A stretch of DNA of 42,559 nucleotides from Syntrophorhabdaceae bacterium PtaU1.Bin034. GTDB lineage: Bacteria; Desulfobacterota_G; Syntrophorhabdia; Syntrophorhabdales; WCHB1-27. The DNA lies in NCBI GenBank assembly GCA_002067405.1, contig MVRP01000018.1, positions 1 through 42,559 on the forward strand. Reading direction: 5' to 3'. A program made the translations under genes and the position numbers. Each line of letters opens with the position of its first letter. Positions within the stretch are counted from its first letter, which is position 1. The notes below the pieces were generated by a model, which saw only the letters and a program-made list of their open reading frames with translations, was not told where the DNA came from and ran no database searches. Positions 35,846-42,559 of the stretch are shown in pieces.

Positions 35846-36868
35846 ATGCGAATTGCGATAGCCAATAGAAGCCCCGAAGCAGTCGAGATACTCCGCCGTG
35901 TCATCACTTCCAGGCAGGGCCACGAGATCATATGGGTCGCCTCAACCGGGCAGGAGGTCGTTGAAAAGGCAGCCCTGAACAAGCCGGACCTGATAGTGGC
36001 GGATCTGGACCTGCCGATCCTGGACGGCCCTGCGCTGACGCGACGGGTCATGCACGAGAATCCGTGCGCCATACTGATAGTCACCCACAAGGTTTCGGAG
36101 AATGCCGCAAGGGTATTCGAGGCCGTGGGCCAGGGGGCAGTAGACGCCGAGAGCATGCCCGTGCTCGATTCGAAGGGAAACATCACCGGCGCAGAGGAAC
36201 TGTTGAGAAAGATCGGGACAGTGGCAAGGCTTCTTGGAAAAGAAGGGGCAAACGGACAAACCGATAAGGAGTTCGCGTCAAGACCCATGCCACCCATGAT
36301 CGCAATCGGCTCTTCAACAGGCGGCCCCAAGGCGCTCGCTCACGTCATCTCGCTCTTGCCCGAAAAACCGGGCGCGGCCATTGTCATCATCCAGCACGTG
36401 GATGTACAATTCGCAAAGGGACTTGCCGAATGGCTTTCCGGCCAGACGAAGCTGAAGGTGCGGCTTGCCAAACCCGATTTAAGGCCGGAGGAGGACGTTG
36501 TCTTCGTGGCGGGAACAAACGATCATCTGGTATTGGGGGAGGATATCGCGTTCCATTATGTGGCAGAGCCGAAGGACAATCCATACAGACCTTCGGTGGA
36601 TGCCTTTTTCCATAGTCTCGTAAAGTATTGGCCGCAAAAAGGCGTGGCGGTCCTTCTTACCGGAATGGGAAGGGACGGCGCGCAAGGACTTCTCGAGCTG
36701 CGAAAGACAGGATGGCACACCATTGCTCAGGACGAGAAGACGTCCGCCGTCTACGGCATGCCCAAAGCGGCAGCCGATCTGAACGCGGCAACAGAGATCC
36801 TGCCCATCGAAAAAATAGCGGAAGCCATTATCAAACAAATCAAATCAAAGGAAGGTCGCCTCATATGA
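35846..36868 (+). CDS. CheB methylesterase with degenerate receiver (WspF-like)
   Basis: A 340-residue protein. Receiver (1-115) then CheB esterase (about 148-335), which removes receptor methyl groups. The esterase triad is intact: S157 in GSSTGGP, H184 in IIQHVD, D277 in MGRDGAQG. The receiver keeps D53 (VADLDLPILDG) but lacks the paired acidic residues that hold Mg: the usual DD is N7-R8, and the conserved Lys is not seen after GAVDAE. Segments HEIIWVAS, NPCAILIVT and ARVFEAVGQGAVDA are close to WspF. It starts 16 bases after the repeat, with GGGGAAGC in front, and overlaps the next gene by four. Confidence 0.95.
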   Translation: MRIAIANRSPEAVEILRRVITSRQGHEIIWVASTGQEVVEKAALNKPDLIVADLDLPILDGPALTRRVMHENPCAILIVTHKVSENAARVFEAVGQGAVDAESMPVLDSKGNITGAEELLRKIGTVARLLGKEGANGQTDKEFASRPMPPMIAIGSSTGGPKALAHVISLLPEKPGAAIVIIQHVDVQFAKGLAEWLSGQTKLKVRLAKPDLRPEEDVVFVAGTNDHLVLGEDIAFHYVAEPKDNPYRPSVDAFFHSLVKYWPQKGVAVLLTGMGRDGAQGLLELRKTGWHTIAQDEKTSAVYGMPKAAADLNAATEILPIEKIAEAIIKQIKSKEGRLI

Positions 36869-38064
36869 GCGAAGACAAATCCTCGTTTTTTTCAGCGCCT
36901 GTAGCGCAGCATTCAATCGTAGTCCTTCTCGTGGACGACCAGCCGATTGTCGGAGAGACAGTGCGGCGCATGCTCGCGCCCGAGAAGGATATTCTGTTCC
37001 ATTATTGTCAGGACCCTACCCAGGCGATAAAAATGGCAGCCGAAGTATCGCCGACGGTAATCCTTCAGGACCTGGTGATGCCGGACGTCGATGGATTGAC
37101 CCTGGCCAAATTCTTTCGCGCAAACAAGAAATTGAAGGATGTGCCGCTTATCGTCCTTTCAAGCAAGGAAGAGGCGGTAACCAAGGCCAAGGCATTCGCT
37201 GTCGGGGCAAATGATTACCTGGTCAAGCTTCCTGACAAAATCGAACTGATCGCCCGCATTCGTTACCACTCGGCGGGCTACATCAGCCATATAGAGAGGA
37301 ACGAGGCATACGAAGCCCTTTTCAAGAGCCGGCAGGCACTTGCGGCCCAGCTCGCCAGCGCGGCGGAATACGTGGTCTCTCTTCTTCCGGCGCCGCTCAG
37401 GGCCGGGAAGATCCGGACGGACTGGCGTTACATGCCGTCGGCTGAGCTTGGAGGCGACTCACTCGGTTATCACTGGATCGACGAGGACAACTTCGCCATG
37501 TACCTTCTCGATGTCTGTGACCACGGTGTAGGGCCGGCCCTTCTTTCCGTGTCCGCCCTTAACGTCATCCGCTCCCAGACGCTGCCCGGTACCGATTTCA
37601 GGGTGCCTGAACAGGTCATCGGCATGCTTAACCAGACATTTCCCATGGAGAAACATAACAATCTCTATTTCACGTTATGGTATGGGGTTTTCAACAAGAT
37701 CACGAGACAAATCACCTATGCGAGCGCGGGCCATCCTCCGGCCCTGCTTATATCACCATCGGGAGAAATAAGGGAGCTGGCGACCAGGAACATGTTCGTA
37801 GGGGGCATGCCCGACATAGTGTACAGGAGCGACTCCGTCGAGGTCGATATCCCCTCCCGGCTCTATGTTTTTTCCGATGGTACTTTCGAAGTGGCAAAAA
37901 CGGACGGTTCCATGTGGAGTTTCAGCGAGTTGCAAACATTCCTGCGGGACATTCCGGGCGATCAGGCATCCGAGATAGACCTTTTGTATTCTTATGCCCA
38001 GAAGATGCATGGAAGCAACGACCTGGACGATGATTTTTCCATGCTCAAAATAGAGTTCTTCTAG
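36865..38064 (+). CDS. Receiver-PP2C (SpoIIE/RsbU-type) phosphatase, output of the chemosensory operon
   Basis: A 399-residue response regulator. Receiver (about 17-135) with D24/D25, phospho-acceptor D69 (VILQDLVMPDVDG) and K121. A helical linker (about 140-180) leads into a PP2C serine phosphatase: metal-binding D198 in LGGDSLG, D216 in LLDVCDHGVGPALLSV, and the closing DLDDDFSML. Such proteins dephosphorylate STAS anti-sigma-antagonists in partner-switching pathways. I started it at the ATG at 36865, which overlaps the cheB stop (ATGA); the longer frame from 36628 lies within cheB. It takes the place of WspR (receiver-GGDEF) in the standard wsp order. No STAS or anti-sigma gene is in the window. 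Confidence 0.95.
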   Translation: MSEDKSSFFSAPVAQHSIVVLLVDDQPIVGETVRRMLAPEKDILFHYCQDPTQAIKMAAEVSPTVILQDLVMPDVDGLTLAKFFRANKKLKDVPLIVLSSKEEAVTKAKAFAVGANDYLVKLPDKIELIARIRYHSAGYISHIERNEAYEALFKSRQALAAQLASAAEYVVSLLPAPLRAGKIRTDWRYMPSAELGGDSLGYHWIDEDNFAMYLLDVCDHGVGPALLSVSALNVIRSQTLPGTDFRVPEQVIGMLNQTFPMEKHNNLYFTLWYGVFNKITRQITYASAGHPPALLISPSGEIRELATRNMFVGGMPDIVYRSDSVEVDIPSRLYVFSDGTFEVAKTDGSMWSFSELQTFLRDIPGDQASEIDLLYSYAQKMHGSNDLDDDFSMLKIEFF

Positions 38065-38233
38065 CTTAGTTTTTCGCTGCAACATCCGTAAATACTCTTT
38101 AAGAGAATTGCGGGGAACCCCGGCCGAGAGCACCCGGACTTCAGAAAGGAGCGCAAGGCCGCAGGCATCCGACGCTGAATAAAGACGTGCCCTGAACTTA
38201 TCCTGAGAATATCCTGCCGGAAGGGGTGCAAAC

Positions 38234-39907
38234 ATGGCAGCCGCGGACGAAAACTCATTGAACGAGCGGCCGGATGACAAGCAGCAACAGGAAACAGCCG
38301 GACAACAGGCCCCCATTGCAACTGCAACGTCTTTCAACAGAAAACGTCTGATAGAGATGATAAGAAACTCACGGCTTGAGGGAGAAATCCTTCATTACGT
38401 CAGAAAGGGAAACGATTTGCCCATCGCTCCGGGTACCTTTACCATGCTCGCGGAGCTGACGTCATCACTCGAAACGTCCGTCACCGACCTGGCGAATATC
38501 ATTCTTAAAGACTACGGGCTGACATCAAAGATACTGAAACTCGTCAACAGCGTCCATTTCATGAGATTCGGTCAGGTAACGACAATTTCGCGGGCGATCA
38601 TCCTTCTCGGGATTGAAAACATAAAGAACATCGTCATCACCATGTCTCTCGTCGAAAAACTGCAGAAAAGCAGATCAAGCTATCTGCCCGGTCTTTTGTC
38701 CAAGGCCATTTTCGCTGCCCTTCTGGGTGAGCAGATTGCGGTGAGGATGAAGTATCCGGACAAGGAAGAACCTTTTCTGTGCTCGCTTTTCTACTTCCTC
38801 GGAGAGATACTCACCTCATACTATGCGCCGAAAAAATACGCCGAGATCCGGGAAATGCTTGATCGTGAGACTGATACGAGCCCTGAAGGACTGATCTTTG
38901 CCACCGGTAACTTGTACAGGGAAATAGGAAGAAAAGTCGCCCAGCAATGGGGATTTCCGGGTAAAGTCGTTTTTTGCATGAAAAAACTTGAAAAACCGCA
39001 GGCAAACAGCAAGAGCGATCTCGACTGGCTCCACTGCATCTCCTCGATTGCAAACGCAATCGCCGATATTACGGAAAAAGAAGCCGAGGAAAGCGTCAAG
39101 AAGGAACAGATAGAGGCACTCTTCGGCTATTTCGGCGAACAGTACCAGACTATTCTGGAGAATATTGCCACAATAATAAATACATCAGCCGAAAACCTGA
39201 ACCGATACTGTGCCGCCTACGGTATCGACTTTCGGGAAACGCCGATCGGCGAGGGGCTTCCCGAAACAACCGAGCAGGAACCTGTTGCGGTTCCCGAAGA
39301 ATTCATCGAAGAACTTCATTCCGATTTCCTGGCCGGCATGATGACCACGGAAACAGTAACCGAGGAGACACAGGACCCGGAGGTCATTTTTGCCAACGGG
39401 ATGCGTGACATTGCCCGCGCCCTTCTCGATAATTATGAAATGGAGGACATTTTCACGATCATCATGGAAACGGTCTATCGCGGGCTCCGACCTGCAGGAT
39501 TGAAGCGCGCGCTTCTGATGATACGCAACACAAGAGCACCCGTCCTTGATGTACGCCTCGCCATGGGCGATTCCACCATGTCCCTCAGGAAATGGTTTAT
39601 TCCGTCTCTCACCGGCACGGAGGACGACATCTTCAACATTGCAGTCGGGCGGCAAAAAGACCTTCTCATTAAAGACTCAGAGTCGGTCAGCGCGAAAAAG
39701 CTTCTCCCTGAATGGCTTTCGTCCAGGTTGAAGGCACCTGTCTTCCTGATGGTCCTCCCCATAATCATTAAAAGCAAAACCATAGGAATCATTTACCTTG
39801 AAGGAGAAAGAGAGGGCCTTGCGAAGATACTTCCAACCCATTTCTATTATGTGAAAATACTGCATGATCAGTCCGTGCTCGCCATAAAAAAGAAATCAGG
39901 AATATAA
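38234..39907 (+). CDS. HDOD-domain protein with C-terminal GAF-like domain
   Basis: A 557-residue protein. A Gln/Asp-rich start, then an HDOD domain (about 55-270; LEGEILHYVRKG, LTSKILKLVNSVHFMRFGQVTTISRAIILLGI, RKVAQQWGFP), a non-catalytic relative of HD phosphohydrolases used in signal transduction. A linker with an acidic stretch leads to a GAF-like domain (about 385-550; MEDIFTIIMETVYRGLRPAGLKRALLM, PIIIKSKTIGIIYLEG). GGAAGGGG lies eight bases before the ATG. It is separated from the PP2C gene by 169 bp, which may hold its own promoter, but orientation and domain type suggest the same pathway. The molecular target is not known. Confidence 0.9.
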   Translation: MAAADENSLNERPDDKQQQETAGQQAPIATATSFNRKRLIEMIRNSRLEGEILHYVRKGNDLPIAPGTFTMLAELTSSLETSVTDLANIILKDYGLTSKILKLVNSVHFMRFGQVTTISRAIILLGIENIKNIVITMSLVEKLQKSRSSYLPGLLSKAIFAALLGEQIAVRMKYPDKEEPFLCSLFYFLGEILTSYYAPKKYAEIREMLDRETDTSPEGLIFATGNLYREIGRKVAQQWGFPGKVVFCMKKLEKPQANSKSDLDWLHCISSIANAIADITEKEAEESVKKEQIEALFGYFGEQYQTILENIATIINTSAENLNRYCAAYGIDFRETPIGEGLPETTEQEPVAVPEEFIEELHSDFLAGMMTTETVTEETQDPEVIFANGMRDIARALLDNYEMEDIFTIIMETVYRGLRPAGLKRALLMIRNTRAPVLDVRLAMGDSTMSLRKWFIPSLTGTEDDIFNIAVGRQKDLLIKDSESVSAKKLLPEWLSSRLKAPVFLMVLPIIIKSKTIGIIYLEGEREGLAKILPTHFYYVKILHDQSVLAIKKKSGI

Positions 39908-39951
39908 GCGGTAAACCTTTTCACTCGCCTGCCCGCAACGAAACCGGTGAC

Positions 39952-39957
39952 TATAAT
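39952..39957 (+). promoter_or_regulatory. Possible -10 hexamer for the DoxX gene
   Basis: TATAAT lies 44 bases before the DoxX ATG, but no -35 match is seen at 16-18 bp. It is listed because the gap after the HDOD gene (93 bp) and the change of function suggest a separate transcript. Confidence 0.3.
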
Positions 39958-40000
39958 AGGTATGAAGAGATTCAAGTCCACTTAGTTGAGGTGACATCTC

Positions 40001-40447
40001 ATGTTCAAAGCCTTGCTCCGGACGGATAGTGACGCGGCGGTGCTGGTGCTCCGCCTATTTCTGGCGGTGGTCTTCTTCCCCCACGGCGCGCAGAAGGTAC
40101 TTGGATGGTGGGGTGGACACGGGCTGGAAGCAACCATTACCGCTTTCACCACCAAAATGCACATTCCCCTTCCCTTCGCCATACTTGCGATTATCGCTGA
40201 ATTCTTAGGACCGATAGGGCTGTTCTTCGGTTTCCTCACAAGGATTGCCGCCTTCGGGGTCGGATTCACGATGCTGGTCGCGGCCCTCATGGTGCACCTC
40301 AAGTTTGGTTTCTTCATGAACTGGTTCGGACAAAAGGCGGGCGAGGGCTTCGAGTACCATCTTCTGATCATAGCTATTGCACTCGCCCTCGTCATAAAGG
40401 GCGGCGGATTGTGGTCAATCGACCGGGCGATTACCAAAAAAGTCTAA
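40001..40447 (+). CDS. DoxX-family membrane protein
   Basis: A 148-residue protein with four predicted membrane helices (about 12-30, 52-72, 77-100, 118-138). It carries the DoxX pattern VLRLFLAVVFFPHGAQKVLGWWGG, then FLGPIGLFFGFLTRIAAFGVGFTMLVA and a final GGGLWSIDR. Family members are inner-membrane proteins linked loosely to quinone or oxidative-stress functions; no single activity is set. GAGGTGA precedes the ATG. It marks the end of the ordinary chromosomal part; the DNA after it is accessory in character. Confidence 0.9.
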   Translation: MFKALLRTDSDAAVLVLRLFLAVVFFPHGAQKVLGWWGGHGLEATITAFTTKMHIPLPFAILAIIAEFLGPIGLFFGFLTRIAAFGVGFTMLVAALMVHLKFGFFMNWFGQKAGEGFEYHLLIIAIALALVIKGGGLWSIDRAITKKV

Positions 40448-40461
40448 GCGATATCTTCTCT

Positions 40462-40723
40462 CTACCTGGTCCCTTCACGCCTCCGATCTATTGCAACGCC
40501 GAGCTCGGTTTCCACCCTGGTAGTGATCCTGTCGTTGCACCCCTTCTCCGTCTTGACCACCTTTATGGTCCGCTCGACCGTCGAGAGGGAACAGATAAAT
40601 CCGAGGGCGAGGAGTTCCTCGTAGATGCGGAGCGGATCAGCCTGACGCCTAACTGGAGCCCTTATGCTACGAACACCGACCGTTATCTCTGATGAGGGAC
40701 ATTCTGCAGGTAGGTAGTAGGGT
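40462..40723 (-). pseudogene. Degenerate transposase-like fragment (IS21 IstA-like helix-turn-helix?)
   Basis: The minus strand is open for about 87 codons with no good start. It contains LRIYEELLALGFICSLSTVERTIK, which resembles the 'R-x-YEEL-x-x-x-GY-x-x-S-x-x-TV' region of IS21 IstA transposases. No DDE catalytic domain follows, and the frame stops at 40462. Together with 40720-40786 this is all I can see in the 360-bp gap between DoxX and the next gene. The family call rests on one short motif. Confidence 0.3.
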
Positions 40724-40786
40724 CAAATTTTTATTCTTGAATTTGGGAGTTTGTTTGCACCTAATGTAAAGAATAAAGATTTGCTC
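40720..40786. repeat. REP/MITE-like inverted repeat
   Basis: GGGTC-AAATTTTTATTCTT (arm 40725-40738) and AAGAATAAAGATTT-GCTCCC (arm 40769-40782) match at 13 of 14 positions as inverted copies, with a 30-bp loop. Sequences of the type GGGTCAAATCTTTATTCTT are widespread near Y1 (IS200-like REP-associated) transposases in Proteobacteria, from memory. No such transposase is in the window. Confidence 0.5.
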
Positions 40787-40807
40787 CCATTGTCACCCCT
40801 TACCCGA

Positions 40808-41407
40808 TTAGGCATTTTCCTCAAGCCATTGATCTACCCTAAATCGCTGCTTGAATTCCTGATACTCGTGTTCCAAATTATTGGCGAACTTCTCTAATTC
40901 ATTTCGGCTCACTATCATATGTAGAGATATTCCTTGGCCGTAATAAGCGTCAGCCTCTTTCAAGTTGTACGCATCTACAAAGATAATGAGCGTGTAGGAA
41001 TCGTCCGGGAGTTTCCCTTTCTCTCTTTTCAACGCCTCACGTGCTTCACTTTTTGCCTTATGATCGGGTCTTTCATAAATCAGTTTGTGGTGAGAAGGCA
41101 GAAAGGGGAAGTAGTCCTCGGGATAAATAGCAATGACAATATCGGGCTCCAGCGGTTCCCAGTAATCGGCATTATCCTGGTCGAGGACTTTCCTTAGCAA
41201 GGGTATCAGGCTGTCTCCTTCGTGTTCATTGGCTAGGAAAGCCCCCTCAGGACGATTGCCCCAGTATTCACCCCACCTCTTCAGAAGGTCGTTCCTTATC
41301 AAACTTTCACCCTTCCACGTGAAATAGAACTGGTATTGGACCCATCCGTATTCAAATCCAGTGTACCGAAAATCAAAGGTCAAGTCTCCCGACTGTAATT
41401 TCGCCAT
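40808..41407 (-). CDS. Hypothetical protein, 199 residues
   Basis: I do not recognise the family. It is acidic and rich in aromatic residues, with a beta-rich start (DLTFDFRYTGFEYGWVQYQF, FYFTWKGESL), the segment PDIVIAIYPEDYFPFLPSHH, and a C-terminal predicted coiled helix (ELEKFANNLEHEYQEFKQRF). No signal peptide or membrane helix. Its ATG is one base after the stop of the small gene at 41409-41555, so the two are translated together. It looks like a compact soluble accessory protein; an immunity or antitoxin-like role would be a guess. Confidence 0.65.
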   Translation of the reverse strand: MAKLQSGDLTFDFRYTGFEYGWVQYQFYFTWKGESLIRNDLLKRWGEYWGNRPEGAFLANEHEGDSLIPLLRKVLDQDNADYWEPLEPDIVIAIYPEDYFPFLPSHHKLIYERPDHKAKSEAREALKREKGKLPDDSYTLIIFVDAYNLKEADAYYGQGISLHMIVSRNELEKFANNLEHEYQEFKQRFRVDQWLEENA

Positions 41408-41408
41408 G

Positions 41409-41555
41409 TTATTTCATGCCTTCTGAGTAGCTCATCCCCATCTGTCCAAAATCATTATGTTTCATACGGCGGCTGCCTTCATGCCGGTTGATATGCTCAA
41501 GATGTGTGGGGAGCTTCATCTCCTTCTTCCTTGTGGTCTTCTTCTGTCTCACCAA
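41409..41555 (-). CDS. Small basic protein, 48 codons, coupled to the next gene
   Basis: TTG start with AAGGAG six bases upstream (or GTG one codon later at nine bases). The product is 47-48 residues, strongly basic at first (VRQKKTTRKKEMKLP) and then HLEHINRHEGSRRMKHNDFG. The stop lies one base before the ATG of the 199-residue protein. The strong SD and tight spacing support a real gene; no family is recognised. It could be a small antitoxin- or leader-like partner. Confidence 0.5.
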   Translation of the reverse strand: MVRQKKTTRKKEMKLPTHLEHINRHEGSRRMKHNDFGQMGMSYSEGMK

Positions 41556-41717
41556 TCCCGTCTCCTTAATGCATAATCGGCATTGCCGGAACGGGGAGTT
41601 GTCATCTACGGCTCTCTTCTAAAACGGGATAGCATATAGCTTCACCAATGACAAATTCGCCAACCCCCGGACCACGCTAACGAACGGACATAACGCACCA
41701 ATAAAGATACGGCCTCA

Positions 41718-41963
41718 TCATTCCGGATGCGGTAATATTAATACCGCATAGGGTCTTTGCCAACAAGTTACTCTTACACAGATCGCCCCGAAGGGGCGTG
41801 AAACGCTAACAAAGAATTCACCGGCGCGGCGGACGGGGTGTGGGATATCTGAAAGCCTCAACGAATTCAGCCCGATATTCTTCCGCGTCGGGTGCACTAT
41901 CTTGACCTTGAAAACACGAGGCCATTCTTCTGGGTCAGCTGCAATGACGGGTTTGGTGCTCAT
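41718..41963 (-). CDS. Small hypothetical protein, 81 residues, ATGA-coupled
   Basis: The ATG at 41963 overlaps the stop of the 173-residue gene (ATGA), which favours this start over the earlier ATG at 41996. The product begins MSTKPVIAADPEEWPRVFKV and goes on KIVHPTRKNIGLNSLRLSDI; the last ~30 residues have unusual composition and may be non-native. The 3' end covers a hairpin (8-bp arms ATGCGGTA/TACCGCAT, 41727-41749). I do not recognise the family. Beyond it to 41555 nothing else is seen. Confidence 0.45.
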   Translation of the reverse strand: MSTKPVIAADPEEWPRVFKVKIVHPTRKNIGLNSLRLSDIPHPVRRAGEFFVSVSRPFGAICVRVTCWQRPYAVLILPHPE

Positions 41964-42481
41964 ATTTTCGAAGCTCGCCTCGCCCACATGCTGCACTCTT
42001 TCTCGACGAACTCTCGTATCTCGTTCAAGCTATTGTCATTTCCTACTTTTTTCTTCCACTCAAGCAACAAATGGCCAAAACATTCGGCAGGAATATCTGT
42101 GGCCCAGTCTCTGAACTCCGATCTTGATTCGTGTTCGTATCGATATATGCCTTTTAGGATCCCCATGCAGTAGACCTTGGCCTCATTAGTCATGCCTATC
42201 TCAAGGTACTTCAGTATCTCAGCAATGAACGGCTCGATCTCTTCCTCAATCATCTCTGCTGCCATATCCTCGGGGCCTGAATAACCATGTCTGCTGGGGC
42301 CTGAACGAGCCCACAAGTCTTCAACCTCGATTCCGTCCAGGGCTCCATAGACCCCTTCGCATATCTCCTCCACATCTATTTCCCTCAGGAGTTCCTTTGC
42401 TTCTTTTTGAATCTGCTTCTTGGTCTTTGGATCATTTCTGCCCATACGCTTCAGTATTTCCAAGGCTTGTTCTGGAGACAA
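41960..42481 (-). CDS. Hypothetical protein, 173 residues, possibly truncated at its 5' end
   Basis: A soluble, acidic, helix-rich protein: EQALEILKRMGRNDPKTKKQ, VEEICEGVYGALDGIEVEDL, EFRDWATDIPAECFGHLLLE. No known family recognised. The only usable start is a TTG at 42481 with no good SD; in frame, a stop lies five codons upstream. The putative IS256-type end begins about 5 bases before this start, so the native N-terminus may have been cut off by insertion. It is coupled to the 81-residue gene after it. Confidence 0.55.
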   Translation of the reverse strand: MSPEQALEILKRMGRNDPKTKKQIQKEAKELLREIDVEEICEGVYGALDGIEVEDLWARSGPSRHGYSGPEDMAAEMIEEEIEPFIAEILKYLEIGMTNEAKVYCMGILKGIYRYEHESRSEFRDWATDIPAECFGHLLLEWKKKVGNDNSLNEIREFVEKECSMWARRASKI

Positions 42482-42485
42482 TTTC

Positions 42486-42559
42486 GTACTGTCAACCTAA
42501 TTGTGTAAATTTCTTGTAGAGGGGCAAATTGGGACGCACCTTCCCTATTTTTGTTGTCC
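42486..42559 (+). mobile_element. Putative terminus of an IS256-family insertion sequence (runs off the window)
   Basis: The last 74 bases begin ACTGTCAACCTAATTGTGTAAATTTC. The AATTGTGTAAA part is the hallmark of IS256-type terminal inverted repeats. No transposase frame is visible yet, as expected for the first bases of such an element. The other end and the 8-9 bp target duplication are outside the window, so the call rests on the end sequence only. Confidence 0.45.

Noticed and set aside
38065..38233. Possible c-di-GMP (GEMM) riboswitch before the HDOD gene
   Set aside because: Contains a small GGGG/CCCC hairpin and a GCGCAAGGCC stretch, but the conserved GEMM pattern and tetraloop-receptor arrangement are not there.
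40411..40692. 93-codon plus-strand frame after DoxX
   Set aside because: Overlaps DoxX, no SD; the opposite strand gives the more meaningful (transposase-like) reading.
41727..41749. 16S rRNA-like string (TAATACCGCAT)
   Set aside because: Only about a dozen bases match and they are part of a local hairpin; nothing around it resembles rRNA.

Overview
The window looks like a chromosomal segment of a Deltaproteobacterium (Desulfobacterota; Geobacter- or Syntrophorhabdus-like). This is inferred from gene order, not from a marker gene. The block ftsH-folP-cdaA-cdaR-glmM-pdxJ-acpS-nnrE/D-tsaE-lysC-cimA is the order I associate with that group. The DNA is moderately GC-rich, with tightly packed, often overlapping genes and strong Shine-Dalgarno (SD) sites. 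No rRNA, tRNA or CRISPR array was seen.

Layout. (1) 1-5900: siroheme and uroporphyrinogen enzymes (precorrin-2 dehydrogenase; a CobA-HemD fusion) around a convergent pair of carbohydrate genes (GT4 glycosyltransferase, glycogen-debranching-type enzyme). (2) 5900-9133: a hybrid histidine kinase, convergent with an Slp-type lipoprotein. (3) 9298-13843: dnaK and lon on the minus strand, with dnaK behind a near-consensus sigma-70 promoter. (4) 14059-26079, minus strand: the long housekeeping run from ftsH down to cimA and a stand-alone LeuA regulatory-domain protein. It joins protein quality control, folate, c-di-AMP, cell-wall precursor, pyridoxine, CoA-carrier, NAD(P)HX repair, tRNA t6A, aspartate-family and isoleucine-branch functions. 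(5) 26150-26998: an iron-sulfur flavoprotein-like gene. (6) 27140-39907: a chemosensory operon matching the Wsp layout gene for gene (two WspA-like receptors, CheW, CheR-TPR, Cys-rich CheW, CheA-receiver, CheB). Its final gene is a receiver-PP2C phosphatase instead of the diguanylate cyclase WspR, and an HDOD-GAF protein follows. (7) 40001-42559: a DoxX membrane protein, then an accessory tail with a degenerate transposase fragment, a REP-like hairpin, several small unknown genes on the minus strand, and what looks like the terminus of an IS256-family element running off the window.

The two most unusual things are the Wsp-like cascade with a phosphatase output, and a family of interspersed hairpin repeats sharing the core GCGACGCGAGC (five copies here). 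One repeat copy sits between two copies of the 3' end of dnaK. Another supplies the last codons of the LeuA-domain gene. A third lies directly before cheB. A separate CT/GA-rich repeat family occurs at 1927-2028, 23240-23310 and inside the element at 35671-35829.

How the genes work together. CobA plus precorrin-2 dehydrogenase give most of the route from uroporphyrinogen III to siroheme. CdaA, CdaR and GlmM form the conserved c-di-AMP/cell-wall regulatory trio. LysC and CimA feed threonine/lysine and isoleucine synthesis. The receptors, kinase and adaptation enzymes of the Wsp-like array should control phosphorylation of the receiver-PP2C protein, and so probably a partner-switching (STAS/anti-sigma) pathway whose other members are not in this window.
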